Assembly (NCBI GenBank): GCA_022446795.1
Contig: JAKVBX010000004.1
Location: forward strand, 169,722-233,721
Length of the DNA stretch: 64,000 nt
Source: Phycisphaerales bacterium
GTDB lineage: Bacteria > Planctomycetota > Phycisphaerae > Phycisphaerales > SM1A02
Reading direction: 5' to 3'
Part shown: positions 50,025 to 59,639 of the stretch, one piece after another
Layout of the letters: every line of letters begins with the position of its first letter
How positions within the stretch are numbered: the stretch's first letter is position 1
The notes under the pieces: model-generated
What the model saw: the letters and a program-made list of their open reading frames with translations, nothing else
Databases searched by the model: none
What the model was told of the DNA's origin: nothing
Position numbers and translations under genes: made by a program

Positions 50025-52064
50025 TCAGCGGGCGGCCGCCGGATGCCACTCCACGATCGCCAGGACCGCGCGATGATCCGACGGCCAGTCCGAATAGCCC
50101 TGGTCCGTATTGGGATCACCCTCGTCACCCAGCACATGAACACGAACCGGCGTGAGATCGGCAGAGGTATAGATCATGTCGATGCGGTCGAGGGTGGCCG
50201 TCGGCTGGGCCGCCTGGACACTCTCGGCACCGTCAGCACTCCATCGACGACGACCCTCGGTCCCTCCGACGTAATAGGGCGTCCAGGTGAAACCCGGATC
50301 CGTGACGACATCCGGGCGGACCGCCCGAAACGCATCCACGAGTGGGATCAACTCCGCCCCGGTCGGAAGATCCAACTCCTCCCGGAAGGCCTCGGGGCCC
50401 AGGAGCATCGATGATCCCTTCCAGGGAACCACGCGGGTCAGCGGTGTGCCCGTGGGGTTGTCCACCCAGCGTGCGGCGCCGTCATTGGCGGCGCGTGTCG
50501 TCCAGTCCAGGTGCGAGGGTTCATTGAAGTCCCCACCAACGATGACCGGAAGGCCCTCGGCCAGTGACGGGTGCACCGATCGATAGGTCTTCATATAGAT
50601 ATCGCCCTTGTCGCTGGCCGACAGGATCTCGTCCACGTCGATCGCCGTGCCCTCGAGCATTCGTTCCTGGATGATCGAAGGGCCATAGGGCGAGGGTTTC
50701 CAGTGGACGTTGTGAACCACGATTGGCCCATCCGGATGCGCGATGCGCGAGGTGTCCCGATCCATCGCGGTGATCGGGTACCTGGCATAGGTCGCCTGCC
50801 CCCGTGTTCCATTATCGCGGCGTTGCCAGGCTGGATCGGACGCCTGCAGCAGTTTGAAGACCCGGTCATCCCGGTACTCTTCCTGCACGAGCACGATATC
50901 CGCCTCGGTATCGCGAATGACCTCGGCGATGGCCGCATGTCGAGGCGCCTGGTAGAGCGCACTGTCGCCATTGGGACCAGGTGCATTCCCACTCCGCAGG
51001 ATGTTGAACGCGAGCACCTTGAGCGTCGTTGCCTCCCCCTGCGCAGCCTTCGCCGGTGCTGGCTTCTGCTGCCGCCACTCCAGGTCCATGACTACGGCGC
51101 CATGGTCGGAGGGGAACTGCCGATTCTCGATCGCGATGGCATCGTCTTCCCATGTCACCGGAAGCACGTAGCCACCGGTTGGCTGAAGGACCCAGCCCCC
51201 CTCCGGGCGTTCCGGGTTCTTCAAGTACAACCGATCGATCCGTTCGAAGCCCGTGTCCTTGCCTTCGCTGTGGCGGAACATGGGCGACCAGGTCAGGCCC
51301 GGCCGCTGGACTGGATTGGGATGCACGACCCGAAACGTGTCGGTGTATCCCGCCGCCTGCATGGCCGTGCTCACCGGAAGCGGCAGCGGCCGCCGATGCT
51401 TGTAGATCCGAGCCGTATCCTCGGTCCAGTCCAGGTGCGATGGCGTATTCCAATCACCCCCCACCAGCACCGGCACATCGGCTGACGAATGTCCCACTTC
51501 ATCCAGGTGGGCGATGATCGCCTTGGCCTGGGGAAGCCGCGATGATCGCTCGTGCTCGGCAGCAAGCAGTTCCTCGTCGCTCATGTCCGGGTTGTCTCGA
51601 AGCTCCTCCGTGATGTACGCCCGCCAGTCGATCCAGATCGACCAGGCGATGAAGGTCCGCCCCTTCTGATCGGTGAGCTTGGCGCCGATCCCATGCCAGA
51701 CGTGATGGAAGAACTCCGCCTCGATCTCCAGCGGCGTGAGGACACACAGGTGCGCACTTTCCCCCTGCCACTGGCGCCATCCCAGTTCCTGCGCCAACCA
51801 GGCGCCGAGCTTCGGCCGATCGCCATCGATGTCGTAGCTCTCCTGCATCAGCACGACGTCCGGTTGCACGTCGCGGATGATGGCCAGGGCCTTCTCAGCC
51901 CCCTGTTCAACATCATTCGCACCGTGAAGCACGTTCCAGACGAGTACACGCAGTGTGTCTTCCGCCGGCTCCTCGGCCGGAGCGGCACTCGGACTCGTGA
52001 CCAGGACAAGGACGCAGAGGGCCATCGCCCAGCGAATCAGGACAGTAAAGGTCATGTGGTTCAT
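50025..52064 (-). CDS. Exported protein with two tandem endonuclease/exonuclease/phosphatase domains
   Basis: A 679-residue protein with a signal peptide (IRWAMALCVLVLVTSPSAAPA) and two EEP (DNase I/IMP-like) domains in one chain. Domain 1 has VLVWNVLHGANDVEQG, DVVLMQES, VGGDWNTPSHLDWT and a C-terminal SDHGAVV. Domain 2 has VLAFNILRSGNAPGPNG, DIVLVQEE, VGGDFNEPSHLDWT and SDHRAVL. The catalytic Asn, Glu, Asp-x-Asn and Ser-Asp-His are present in both, so both may be active. Identical PSHLDWT blocks show that the halves arose by duplication. Substrates could be phosphodiesters, inositol phosphates or nucleic acid. The start has TAGCAT-N6-ATG. The MPE gene follows after 284 bp, so this region encodes two extracellular phosphoesterases. 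Confidence 0.88.
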   Translation of the reverse strand: MNHMTFTVLIRWAMALCVLVLVTSPSAAPAEEPAEDTLRVLVWNVLHGANDVEQGAEKALAIIRDVQPDVVLMQESYDIDGDRPKLGAWLAQELGWRQWQGESAHLCVLTPLEIEAEFFHHVWHGIGAKLTDQKGRTFIAWSIWIDWRAYITEELRDNPDMSDEELLAAEHERSSRLPQAKAIIAHLDEVGHSSADVPVLVGGDWNTPSHLDWTEDTARIYKHRRPLPLPVSTAMQAAGYTDTFRVVHPNPVQRPGLTWSPMFRHSEGKDTGFERIDRLYLKNPERPEGGWVLQPTGGYVLPVTWEDDAIAIENRQFPSDHGAVVMDLEWRQQKPAPAKAAQGEATTLKVLAFNILRSGNAPGPNGDSALYQAPRHAAIAEVIRDTEADIVLVQEEYRDDRVFKLLQASDPAWQRRDNGTRGQATYARYPITAMDRDTSRIAHPDGPIVVHNVHWKPSPYGPSIIQERMLEGTAIDVDEILSASDKGDIYMKTYRSVHPSLAEGLPVIVGGDFNEPSHLDWTTRAANDGAARWVDNPTGTPLTRVVPWKGSSMLLGPEAFREELDLPTGAELIPLVDAFRAVRPDVVTDPGFTWTPYYVGGTEGRRRWSADGAESVQAAQPTATLDRIDMIYTSADLTPVRVHVLGDEGDPNTDQGYSDWPSDHRAVLAIVEWHPAAAR

Positions 52065-52070
52065 GCCGGG

Positions 52071-52076
52071 ATGCTA
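52071..52076 (-). promoter_or_regulatory. Candidate -10 element (TAGCAT) for the tandem EEP gene
   Basis: TAGCAT on the minus strand, then exactly 6 nt (CCCGGC) and ATG 52064. Confidence 0.5.
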
Positions 52077-52205
52077 CCGCGATCCGAGCCGTGGTCGGTG
52101 AGCGTCGACTGTCCCGGCCATTGGCCCTGAAACCAATTGCTCCCCGGAAACGACGCCTGCGAGGCACTGCCGCCAACCGTTGACCCCGCCGCTGGCCTGA
52201 TTCCC

Positions 52206-52233
52206 TTGACATGACCCCGGATGCTGGTAGCGT
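52206..52233 (+). promoter_or_regulatory. Sigma70-type promoter of the CotH-like gene
   Basis: A perfect -35 TTGACA (52206-52211), a 16-bp spacer and -10 TAGCGT (52228-52233) are followed by a GGGGGAG ribosome-binding site (52240-52246) and ATG 52251. Unlike the leaderless genes nearby, this one has a full promoter and leader. Confidence 0.65.
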
Positions 52234-52250
52234 GAACCCGGGGGAGAAAC

Positions 52251-55200
52251 ATGCCCGCAGACAAGGCCCTGGGCTTTTTACTGCTGATCTCATTCATGAC
52301 GTCCATGGCCGCTTCCGGCCAGGAGGTGGTGATCAGCGAGTTCATGGCGAAGAACGACACCATCCTGGAGGATGAGGACGGCGACACCTCTGATTGGGTG
52401 GAACTGTTCAACGGCGGAAACACCGAGGTCGATCTCGCGGGCTGGTCCCTGACAGATGATGCCGATGAACCATATAAATGGATCTTCCCCGCGGTGACCC
52501 TGTCCCCGGGGGTCTCGATGATCGTGTTCGCCTCGGACAAGGACCGAACGGATCCCACGGGCCCATTGCACACCAACTTCAAGCTCTCCTCCGATGGTGA
52601 ATACCTGGGGCTCATCAGGCCCGACGGAACCGTCGAGCATGAGTATGCGCCGGCTTATCCAACACAGCAGACGGACATCTCGTACGGGCTGGTCGTAGAC
52701 GCGACTGAAGCCATCCACATCTCGGCACCGGACACCGTTCACGTCCACGTGCCGGACTCCGACGACCAGGGCGACTTCTGGATGCTGCCCGGCCACGATG
52801 ATTCCGACTGGGAGATGGGGCAGACCGGCGTCGGCTACGAAACCGGAAGTGGGTACGAGAAGTACATCCTGCATGATGTTGGCGACCACATGTATGGCCA
52901 ACGGACGAGCGTGTACGTGCGCACGACCTTCGAGTGGTACCCCACCGTCAATGGCGGCCTTCCCCTCGAACTGCGGATGCGATATGACGATGGTTTCGCC
53001 TGCTGGGTGAACGGCGAACTCGTCGCCCAGGCCAATGCTCCAGGGAATCTTGGTTGGGACAGCGTCGCCACGACTCCTCACAATGATGCCGAGGCGCTCG
53101 TGCCCGAGCGATTCATCCTCGGACTGGACACCGCGATCCTGGTCTCGGGAACCAACACCGTCGCCTTCCAGGGACTCAATGATGACATCTGGAGCTCTGA
53201 CTTTCTCATCCTGCCTGAACTGCACGGATACGACGGTGGCTATATCGAGGCCATGTCCTACCTGGCGACCCCGACTCCCGGGGCGGTCAACTTCACCGAA
53301 GACGTCGGCCTGGGGCCGATCATCAAGTCCGTTGATCATGTCCCCTCTACTCCCCAGGCCAACGATGAGCTGGTCGTCACTTGTGAGGTCATTCCATTTG
53401 ACGCCGACATCACGAGCGTCCAACTCGTCCATCGAATCGGATTCGAGCCCGAGTCCCAACCAGTGGACATGACCCCGGACGGATCGGGCGGCTGGGCTAC
53501 GAGCATTCCAGGTGGACCCGCCGACAGCATTCTCCGCTGGTACATCCTGGCGACGGACACCGAGGGTGACGTCAGTCGATTCCCGACCTTTGATGATCCA
53601 TTCAATGGGCCGCAGTACATCGGCGCCCACGTGGCTCAATCCGTCGCGACAGACATCGACTTGATCCGCATGTACGTTGCAGACCCCGAGCAGATGACGG
53701 AAGAAGATGGCGTCCGAGGCGTCGTCGTTCACGACGGGACCGTGTTCGACAACGTCCACATCAGACCTCGAGGCCAGTCCAGCCTGTCATGGCCCAAGCA
53801 GAGCTTCAAGCTTGACTTCAACAGCGGGCACCACATTCGATTCTTCGAGGATGGTCCCCGGCAGGAAGAGCTGAACCTGCAGAGTCTCTACAGCGACAAG
53901 ACCACCATGCGTCGGCAACTCGGATGGGAAATCTACTCCTGGGCCGGGGTTCCCGGCTCACTGGCGAAACCCGTCCGCGTTCACCTCAACGGAACCTTCT
54001 ATTCGCTTTCAACCTGCGTTGAACAGCCGGATAAACGGATGCTCGATCGCCTGGGACTGGATGAGAATGGCGCGCTCTACAAGATGTTCAACTCCTGCAG
54101 CAGCGCCTGGCTGGACGTCGAGAAGAAGACGCGCGAACACGAGAATCACAGCGACCTGGGACAGATCGTCCAGGGCATCCAGGAGGAAGACCCCGAGGCC
54201 CTTCGTCTATTCCTGCTCGACCACGTGGATATCCCGGCCGTCTTCGCCTACCTCGCTGCCACGTCCATCCTGCATGACAATGACCATGTTGCGAAGAACT
54301 ACTACCTCTATCGAGACAGTGACGGCGACAAGGAGTGGCGGTTCATCCCATGGGACAAGGACCTCACCTTCGGCCGCATCTACACCCTGGACGGTGGCGT
54401 CCTGAATGACAACATCTACGCCGACACGGATCCGCTGGGACATCCCCTGTTCGGTGACTCAGACCATCCGAAGATCAGCGGCAAGTGGAATCGGTTCATC
54501 GATGCGATCTACCGAGTTCCCCAGCTCCGGTCGATGTATCTTCGCCATCTGCAGGTCCAGATGGATGCCCTGCTGCAACCGCTTGAAACGCCTGCCGGCG
54601 ACCGCCTGATTGAAACACGAATTGACGAACTGCGTTCCGTGACTGGACCGGAGATCGAGCTCGATGTCCAGGCCTGGCCACTGGACTGGGGTGATCTCCA
54701 GACCACGGACGAAGCCATTGCCATTCTCAAGCAGGATTACCTGGACACCCGTCGATTCCATCTCTACACGACGCATCGTGAGCTTGGCACGATTCCGGAC
54801 ACGCAGCCCGAGACACCCGATGTGATCTTCGGCATCGTTGTCTCCGCCCCCTCCTCCGGTGATGCGGAAGAGGAATACATCGAACTGGTGAACAACGAAT
54901 CCGTCCCCATCGATATCTCGGGATGGCATCTGGATGGTGACGTGACCTTCACGTTCGACATCGGATCCGTCCTGCCAGCCATGGGAACGGCCTATGTCTC
55001 ACCTGACCTGGCTCGATTCCGCACCCGGTCACAGTCCCCGACCGGCAACCAGGGCCACCTGGTCCTGGGCCCCTATGCGGGCCAGCTCGCGTCATTCCCC
55101 TGCCAGCTGGTCCGGTTGCTGAAGCCGGATGGTGCGATCGTCAACACCTGGTGCAACGGCTCACCCGACGTGGATGAGGATGGCGATGTCGATGTCGATG

Positions 55201-55316
55201 ACCTCTTGCTCATCCTGTCGATCTTCGGATGCGAGGAAGACTGTTCATATGATGCCGACGGCAACGGGGTCGTCAATGTCGATGATGTCCTGGCAATCGT
55301 TGGCGCCTGGGACTAG
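52251..55316 (+). CDS. CotH-type spore-coat-kinase-like secreted protein with lamin-tail domains and dockerin-like tail
   Basis: A 1021-residue exported protein. The signal peptide (about 1-24) is followed by a lamin-tail domain (about 25-130: VVISEFMAKNDTI ... DWVELFNGGNTEVDLAGWSLTD). A beta-sandwich region comes next, then a CotH protein-kinase-like domain (about 500-850) with NVHIRPRGQSSLSWPKQSFKLDF, LYSDKTTMRRQLGWEIYS, YFL-like YSLSTCVEQPDKRML and NYYLYRDSDGDKEWRFIPWDKDLTFG. The last part holds a second lamin-tail domain (EEYIELVNNESVPIDISGWHL) and a dockerin-like pair of EF-hands (DVDEDGDVDVDDLLLILS and DADGNGVVNVDDVLAIVGAW). CotH proteins phosphorylate secreted proteins; kinase activity here is not proven. 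Promoter and ribosome-binding site are both strong. Confidence 0.88.
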   Translation: MPADKALGFLLLISFMTSMAASGQEVVISEFMAKNDTILEDEDGDTSDWVELFNGGNTEVDLAGWSLTDDADEPYKWIFPAVTLSPGVSMIVFASDKDRTDPTGPLHTNFKLSSDGEYLGLIRPDGTVEHEYAPAYPTQQTDISYGLVVDATEAIHISAPDTVHVHVPDSDDQGDFWMLPGHDDSDWEMGQTGVGYETGSGYEKYILHDVGDHMYGQRTSVYVRTTFEWYPTVNGGLPLELRMRYDDGFACWVNGELVAQANAPGNLGWDSVATTPHNDAEALVPERFILGLDTAILVSGTNTVAFQGLNDDIWSSDFLILPELHGYDGGYIEAMSYLATPTPGAVNFTEDVGLGPIIKSVDHVPSTPQANDELVVTCEVIPFDADITSVQLVHRIGFEPESQPVDMTPDGSGGWATSIPGGPADSILRWYILATDTEGDVSRFPTFDDPFNGPQYIGAHVAQSVATDIDLIRMYVADPEQMTEEDGVRGVVVHDGTVFDNVHIRPRGQSSLSWPKQSFKLDFNSGHHIRFFEDGPRQEELNLQSLYSDKTTMRRQLGWEIYSWAGVPGSLAKPVRVHLNGTFYSLSTCVEQPDKRMLDRLGLDENGALYKMFNSCSSAWLDVEKKTREHENHSDLGQIVQGIQEEDPEALRLFLLDHVDIPAVFAYLAATSILHDNDHVAKNYYLYRDSDGDKEWRFIPWDKDLTFGRIYTLDGGVLNDNIYADTDPLGHPLFGDSDHPKISGKWNRFIDAIYRVPQLRSMYLRHLQVQMDALLQPLETPAGDRLIETRIDELRSVTGPEIELDVQAWPLDWGDLQTTDEAIAILKQDYLDTRRFHLYTTHRELGTIPDTQPETPDVIFGIVVSAPSSGDAEEEYIELVNNESVPIDISGWHLDGDVTFTFDIGSVLPAMGTAYVSPDLARFRTRSQSPTGNQGHLVLGPYAGQLASFPCQLVRLLKPDGAIVNTWCNGSPDVDEDGDVDVDDLLLILSIFGCEEDCSYDADGNGVVNVDDVLAIVGAWD

Positions 55317-55445
55317 CCAAGCCACCCGCTCGGGAACCCGCCGCGGCCCGTACCGATCCCGCCTGGGGGCCGTCCCACGTCCCTGTACCCGACGGTACCG
55401 GCCCATCATCTTGCCGCCGACAGGCGAGTCGCCATAATGATCGAC

Positions 55446-56588
55446 ATGAACCACCTTCGACTCGGCCTGATGTGTCTGTTCTCGATGATCTGCCTGGCCG
55501 GCTGCAACGGCCCCTCGGCGACGGTCAGCCGGGTTGACGTCTTCACCAGTGGCACGGATGGCTACCACACGTTCCGAATCCCATCCATCGTCGTGGCACC
55601 CAGCGGTGACCTGGTCGCCGTCTGTGAAGGACGACGCAACGGCCGTGGTGACTCGGGCGAGATCGACCTGGTCATGCGGCGCTCCGAGGATGGCGGCATC
55701 ACCTGGTCCGAACTGGAGGTCATCCAGAGTGACGCGGGCAACACCTGCGGCAACCCGACCATGGTCGTGGACGAGATGACCGGCATCATGCACCTGCTCT
55801 CCACCCACAACCTCGGGCATGATGACGAGTCGGGCATCATCAACCAGACCAGCGATGGAGACCGGACCGTGTGGGCCTCGTTCAGCCAGGATGACGGGCA
55901 GACCTGGTCCGAGGCCAGGGACATCACGTCCGATGTCAAGCTTCCGAACTGGACGTGGTACGCCACCGGACCGGGCAACGGAATCCACATGCAGGGTGGA
56001 GACACCCCCGGCCGGCTCATCATCCCCTGTGACCACATCGAAGCGGACACCAAGCACTACTACAGCCATGTCATCTACTCCGACGACCAGGGCCAGAGCT
56101 GGCAGTTGGGTGGATCATCACCGAAGCACCAGGTCAATGAATGCGAAGTGGTCGAGTGCGATGACGGCCGCCTGCTGCTCAACATGCGGAACTATGATCG
56201 AACGAAGCGGACCCGCCAGGTCTGTGTCAGCCATGATGGCGGCGAGACCTGGACCGATCAGCGGCATGACGACGTACTCATCGAGCCCATCTGCCAGGCC
56301 AGTATCCGACGAATTCCCAAGTCACCAGGCCTGATCGTCTTCTCCAACCCGGCCAGCCGGGACGACCGGGTCATGATGACACTTCGAGGCAGTACCGATG
56401 ATGGGGCCACGTGGCCGTACCGCCGTGTCCTGCACGATGGCCCCAGTGCCTACTCGTGCCTGGTGGCCCTGCCCAACGGTGACATCGGCTGCTTCTTCGA
56501 AGCCGATGGTTACAACCGGTTGGAGTTCGCCCGCTGCTCGGTCGAATGGCTGAAACAGAAGCCCTCGAAGACCGGCAGTGCCCAGTAG
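55446..56588 (+). CDS. Exo-alpha-sialidase-like (BNR repeat) lipoprotein
   Basis: A 380-residue exported six-bladed beta-propeller. The signal peptide ends in lipobox LAGC (MNHLRLGLMCLFSMICLAGC). The sialidase FRIP motif is YHTFRIPSIV. Five Asp-box repeats (S-x-D-x-G-x-T-W type) are visible: SEDGGITW, SQDDGQTW, SDDQGQSW, SHDGGETW and STDDGATW. Candidate catalytic residues are the Asp in RGDSGEIDLV, Glu in NECEVVEC, Arg in MRNYDRTKR and Tyr in SAYSCLVALPNGD. It should release sialic acids or related sugars from glycans. ATG 55446 is preferred over in-frame ATG 55437 because it starts a proper signal peptide and has CATAAT 7 nt upstream. Confidence 0.88.
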   Translation: MNHLRLGLMCLFSMICLAGCNGPSATVSRVDVFTSGTDGYHTFRIPSIVVAPSGDLVAVCEGRRNGRGDSGEIDLVMRRSEDGGITWSELEVIQSDAGNTCGNPTMVVDEMTGIMHLLSTHNLGHDDESGIINQTSDGDRTVWASFSQDDGQTWSEARDITSDVKLPNWTWYATGPGNGIHMQGGDTPGRLIIPCDHIEADTKHYYSHVIYSDDQGQSWQLGGSSPKHQVNECEVVECDDGRLLLNMRNYDRTKRTRQVCVSHDGGETWTDQRHDDVLIEPICQASIRRIPKSPGLIVFSNPASRDDRVMMTLRGSTDDGATWPYRRVLHDGPSAYSCLVALPNGDIGCFFEADGYNRLEFARCSVEWLKQKPSKTGSAQ

Positions 56589-56740
56589 CGGCTCCCGCGC
56601 CGACCACACGCCTTCCACGGGCAGCACCGGCCTGGAGCACACGAATTTCTCCTGAAATCACGATGCTCGCGGATGAACCGCTGCTAGATTGAAGACACGC
56701 GAACTCCACCAGTATCCAGCCTTGGGAAGGGGATGAGATC

Positions 56741-59464
56741 ATGTTGCTGTCGATCATGCTGGCCTTGGCGACGCCACTGGCCGCAGGCCCGGATGCCGTC
56801 CAGGACACCACTCCTCCCTCGCTGTTCCAGCCTGGCGAACCACTGGCCGCTCGAACCGATACCACCCGGATCGCGGTCCGGACCACGCTGGACGCGGCCA
56901 CCATCACGGCCACGATGTCCGAATGGCTGGACGTCGACGTGACCATGATCGAACCACTGGGTCTCCCCGACTGGCACTTCATCGAACTCCCCGCTGCGGA
57001 CCGAACGCAACAGGGTGTCGAACAGGCCGTGAAGACCCTGTGCACGATCGACGCCCTGGACTTCGTCTCGCCGGTCTACCTGGACAGCGGGAACCGGCCC
57101 GGGCTGCCCTCGTCGACGATGCTCGTGAAGTTCAACGAGAACCTGTCGCCCGCCGAGGCGGCCCTCGAGTTGTCGGCCTTCCCCGTCGTACCAGTCACGA
57201 CCCGACCGTGGCCTGCCCTGCCGAGTGTCTACAAGGTGACATGCACCACCAGGAGTGGCCTGGACGTCCTGGCGCTGGCGAGTGACATGGCCAACCAGCC
57301 GGGCATCGCATTCGCCGAACCGGACATGATCTTCATGGGCCGAAGTGGCGGCTTCGGGTATCCCAATGATCCCGGCTTCCCCTATTGCTGGGGCCTGCAC
57401 AACAACGGTACCTACGGCACCGTCGATCGCGACATGGACTGCCTGGAAGCCTGGGCGACCACCACTGGTGATCCGTCGATCAGGGTGCTCGTCATCGACA
57501 CTGGCGTCGAACAGACCCACGCCGACATCAACCAGATCCCGGGCGTTGACTTCACCTCCGCCCCGGGCATCGACGGTGGCCCGGTCAACGATTGTGATAA
57601 TCACGGCACCCCGGTCGCGGGCTGCGTCTCCGCGATCGTCAACAATGGCGTCTACATGGCCGGATCAGCCCCGGGGTGTCTCTCGGTCTCCGCCCGATGC
57701 TTCATCTCCAGCCTGGACTGCAGCGGTGGCTGGTGGAGCCAGTGGAGTTGGACCGTGGATGCACTCGATTTCGCCCTGGCCCAGGGCATCCGGGTGACCA
57801 ACAACAGCAATCTCTACGGCGGCTGGACGTCGACGACCATCAACGAGGCCTACGCCGCCACTCGCGCGGCCGGGATCGTCCACTTCGCCTGCGCGGGCAA
57901 TGACGGTGGCTACCTGTACGACTACCCCGCGGCACTTGGTTCGGTGATGTCCATCTCCGCCACAAACTCCCTCGGCAACCTGGCGGCCTTCAGCAACTAC
58001 AACCATGGCGTTGCGGTGGCCGCACCAGGCCAGTGGATTCTCTCGACAGATCGAACCGGCCCCCTCGGCTATGACATCCACGCGTATGCCTTTGTTGACG
58101 GGACCTCCTTCGCTTCCCCCTATGCCGCTGGTGTCGCGGCACTGATCCTGTCCGTTGACCCGGGCCTGTCACCCCTGGAAGTCGAGAACATCCTGAAGAT
58201 CTCCGCGGTCGATTCCGGTGCGCCCGGCTATGACCCCTACTTTGGCTGGGGCGTCGTCAATGCCAACCAGGCCCTGCAGCAGGTACTCAACCCACAGGTA
58301 CTGGAAGTCTGTCCCTGGGGATGTGACTTCCTGTCCATCCAGGCGGCGATCGACGCCGCACAGAACGGCGACCAGATCATGGTGTGGCCCGGAACCTATA
58401 CCGACGTTGGCCGTTCCGTCATCAATACCAAGGGCAAGCAGTTGACCATCTGGTCAACGGACGGCCCGGAATACACCATCATCGACGGCGAAGGACAACG
58501 TCGAGCACTGATGTGCGACGGTGGCGAAGGCGAGGACACGGTACTGGAGGGCTTTACCTTCACGAACGGAGTTGCCGACGACTATGACTTCGGCAACGGT
58601 GCCGTCTGGAATGTCGGCGGCGCCGTTCTCTGCAGCAACTCAGCCTCTCCCACGCTGCGATCCTGCACGATCAGCAAAAGTACCGCCGAGTACGGCGGCG
58701 GCTTCGCTGCTGCATTCTTCGCGCGGCCGCGACTGGAGTACTGCACCATCCTGGACAATGAGGCCACCATCAGCGGCGGTGGAATGCTCCTGAGCGCGTA
58801 CGCGGACGTCGTGGCGGAAGGGTGCTACGTCTGGATGAACAAGGCGACGACGGGCGGTGCCATCACCGTCGAATTCGACAGTGATCCGAAGTTCTTCTCC
58901 TGCACGATGGCGGACAACCTCGCGTCTGACCATGGTGGAGCGGTCTACGCCGTCGAGAACTGCGTTCTTGAATTCACAGCCTGTGATGTGGTCGGCAACA
59001 AGGCCGAGGAGGATGGCGGCGGAATGTACGTCCAGGGCAGTTCCCTCCTGCTCGACTACTGCACCATGTCCCAGAACACCGGTGTCAGTGATGGTGGCGG
59101 CCTGTTCCTGACCACCAGTACGACCACGATCGTGGGATCGCTCATCAGTGGCAACAGCGGCGAGAGCCAGGGCGGCGGCATCTTCCAGGTGGCCAGCATC
59201 CTGTCACTTGAGATGTCGGGAATCTGCGACAACGACCCGGACCAGATCGTTCCGTTCGTCTTCAACGACGGCGGTGGCAACGTCATCGGCCCGTCATGCG
59301 ATACCTGCGAAGGTGATACCAACACGGATGGAATGGTCGACATCACCGACCTGCTGCACGTCATCGCCTCGTGGATGACACCGGATGGTGATATCAATGG
59401 TGATGGGAACACCGACATCGAGGATCTCCTCCTGGTGATCAACCGATGGGGCTCCTGCCTGTAG
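56741..59464 (+). CDS. Subtilisin-like (S8) serine protease fused to beta-helix and dockerin-like tail
   Basis: A 907-residue exported protein. A short signal peptide (MLLSIMLALATPLAAG) precedes a propeptide-like region to about 215. The S8 catalytic domain (about 245-525) has the triad D253 (VIDTGVEQTH), H288 (DNHGTPVAG) and S456 (DGTSFASPYAAGVAAL), with oxyanion N387 in CAGND. Residues about 530-840 form a right-handed beta-helix (ISKSTAEYGGGFAAAF, LDNEATISGGGMLL) with the same coil motif as the protein at 39535-40980. The tail has two EF-hands (DTNTDGMVDITDLLHVIASW and DINGDGNTDIEDLLLVINRWG). ATG 56741 has GGAAGGGG upstream. The beta-helix may anchor the protease on polysaccharide. Confidence 0.9.
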   Translation: MLLSIMLALATPLAAGPDAVQDTTPPSLFQPGEPLAARTDTTRIAVRTTLDAATITATMSEWLDVDVTMIEPLGLPDWHFIELPAADRTQQGVEQAVKTLCTIDALDFVSPVYLDSGNRPGLPSSTMLVKFNENLSPAEAALELSAFPVVPVTTRPWPALPSVYKVTCTTRSGLDVLALASDMANQPGIAFAEPDMIFMGRSGGFGYPNDPGFPYCWGLHNNGTYGTVDRDMDCLEAWATTTGDPSIRVLVIDTGVEQTHADINQIPGVDFTSAPGIDGGPVNDCDNHGTPVAGCVSAIVNNGVYMAGSAPGCLSVSARCFISSLDCSGGWWSQWSWTVDALDFALAQGIRVTNNSNLYGGWTSTTINEAYAATRAAGIVHFACAGNDGGYLYDYPAALGSVMSISATNSLGNLAAFSNYNHGVAVAAPGQWILSTDRTGPLGYDIHAYAFVDGTSFASPYAAGVAALILSVDPGLSPLEVENILKISAVDSGAPGYDPYFGWGVVNANQALQQVLNPQVLEVCPWGCDFLSIQAAIDAAQNGDQIMVWPGTYTDVGRSVINTKGKQLTIWSTDGPEYTIIDGEGQRRALMCDGGEGEDTVLEGFTFTNGVADDYDFGNGAVWNVGGAVLCSNSASPTLRSCTISKSTAEYGGGFAAAFFARPRLEYCTILDNEATISGGGMLLSAYADVVAEGCYVWMNKATTGGAITVEFDSDPKFFSCTMADNLASDHGGAVYAVENCVLEFTACDVVGNKAEEDGGGMYVQGSSLLLDYCTMSQNTGVSDGGGLFLTTSTTTIVGSLISGNSGESQGGGIFQVASILSLEMSGICDNDPDQIVPFVFNDGGGNVIGPSCDTCEGDTNTDGMVDITDLLHVIASWMTPDGDINGDGNTDIEDLLLVINRWGSCL

Positions 59465-59639
59465 CCCTCGTGACCGGCCATCACCAGGTCCTGCCCCGCC
59501 CAGGGCCCCTGGCGGCGTGGCATCGACCCCCGTGAAACATCATCCAGCGGCGTGATTCTCGGAGCCTCCACGGGAGTCACCCCTGACTTGGCAACAACCG
59601 CTGGACACCGCCTCGGAAGCGCCTGATACTTGAATCACG

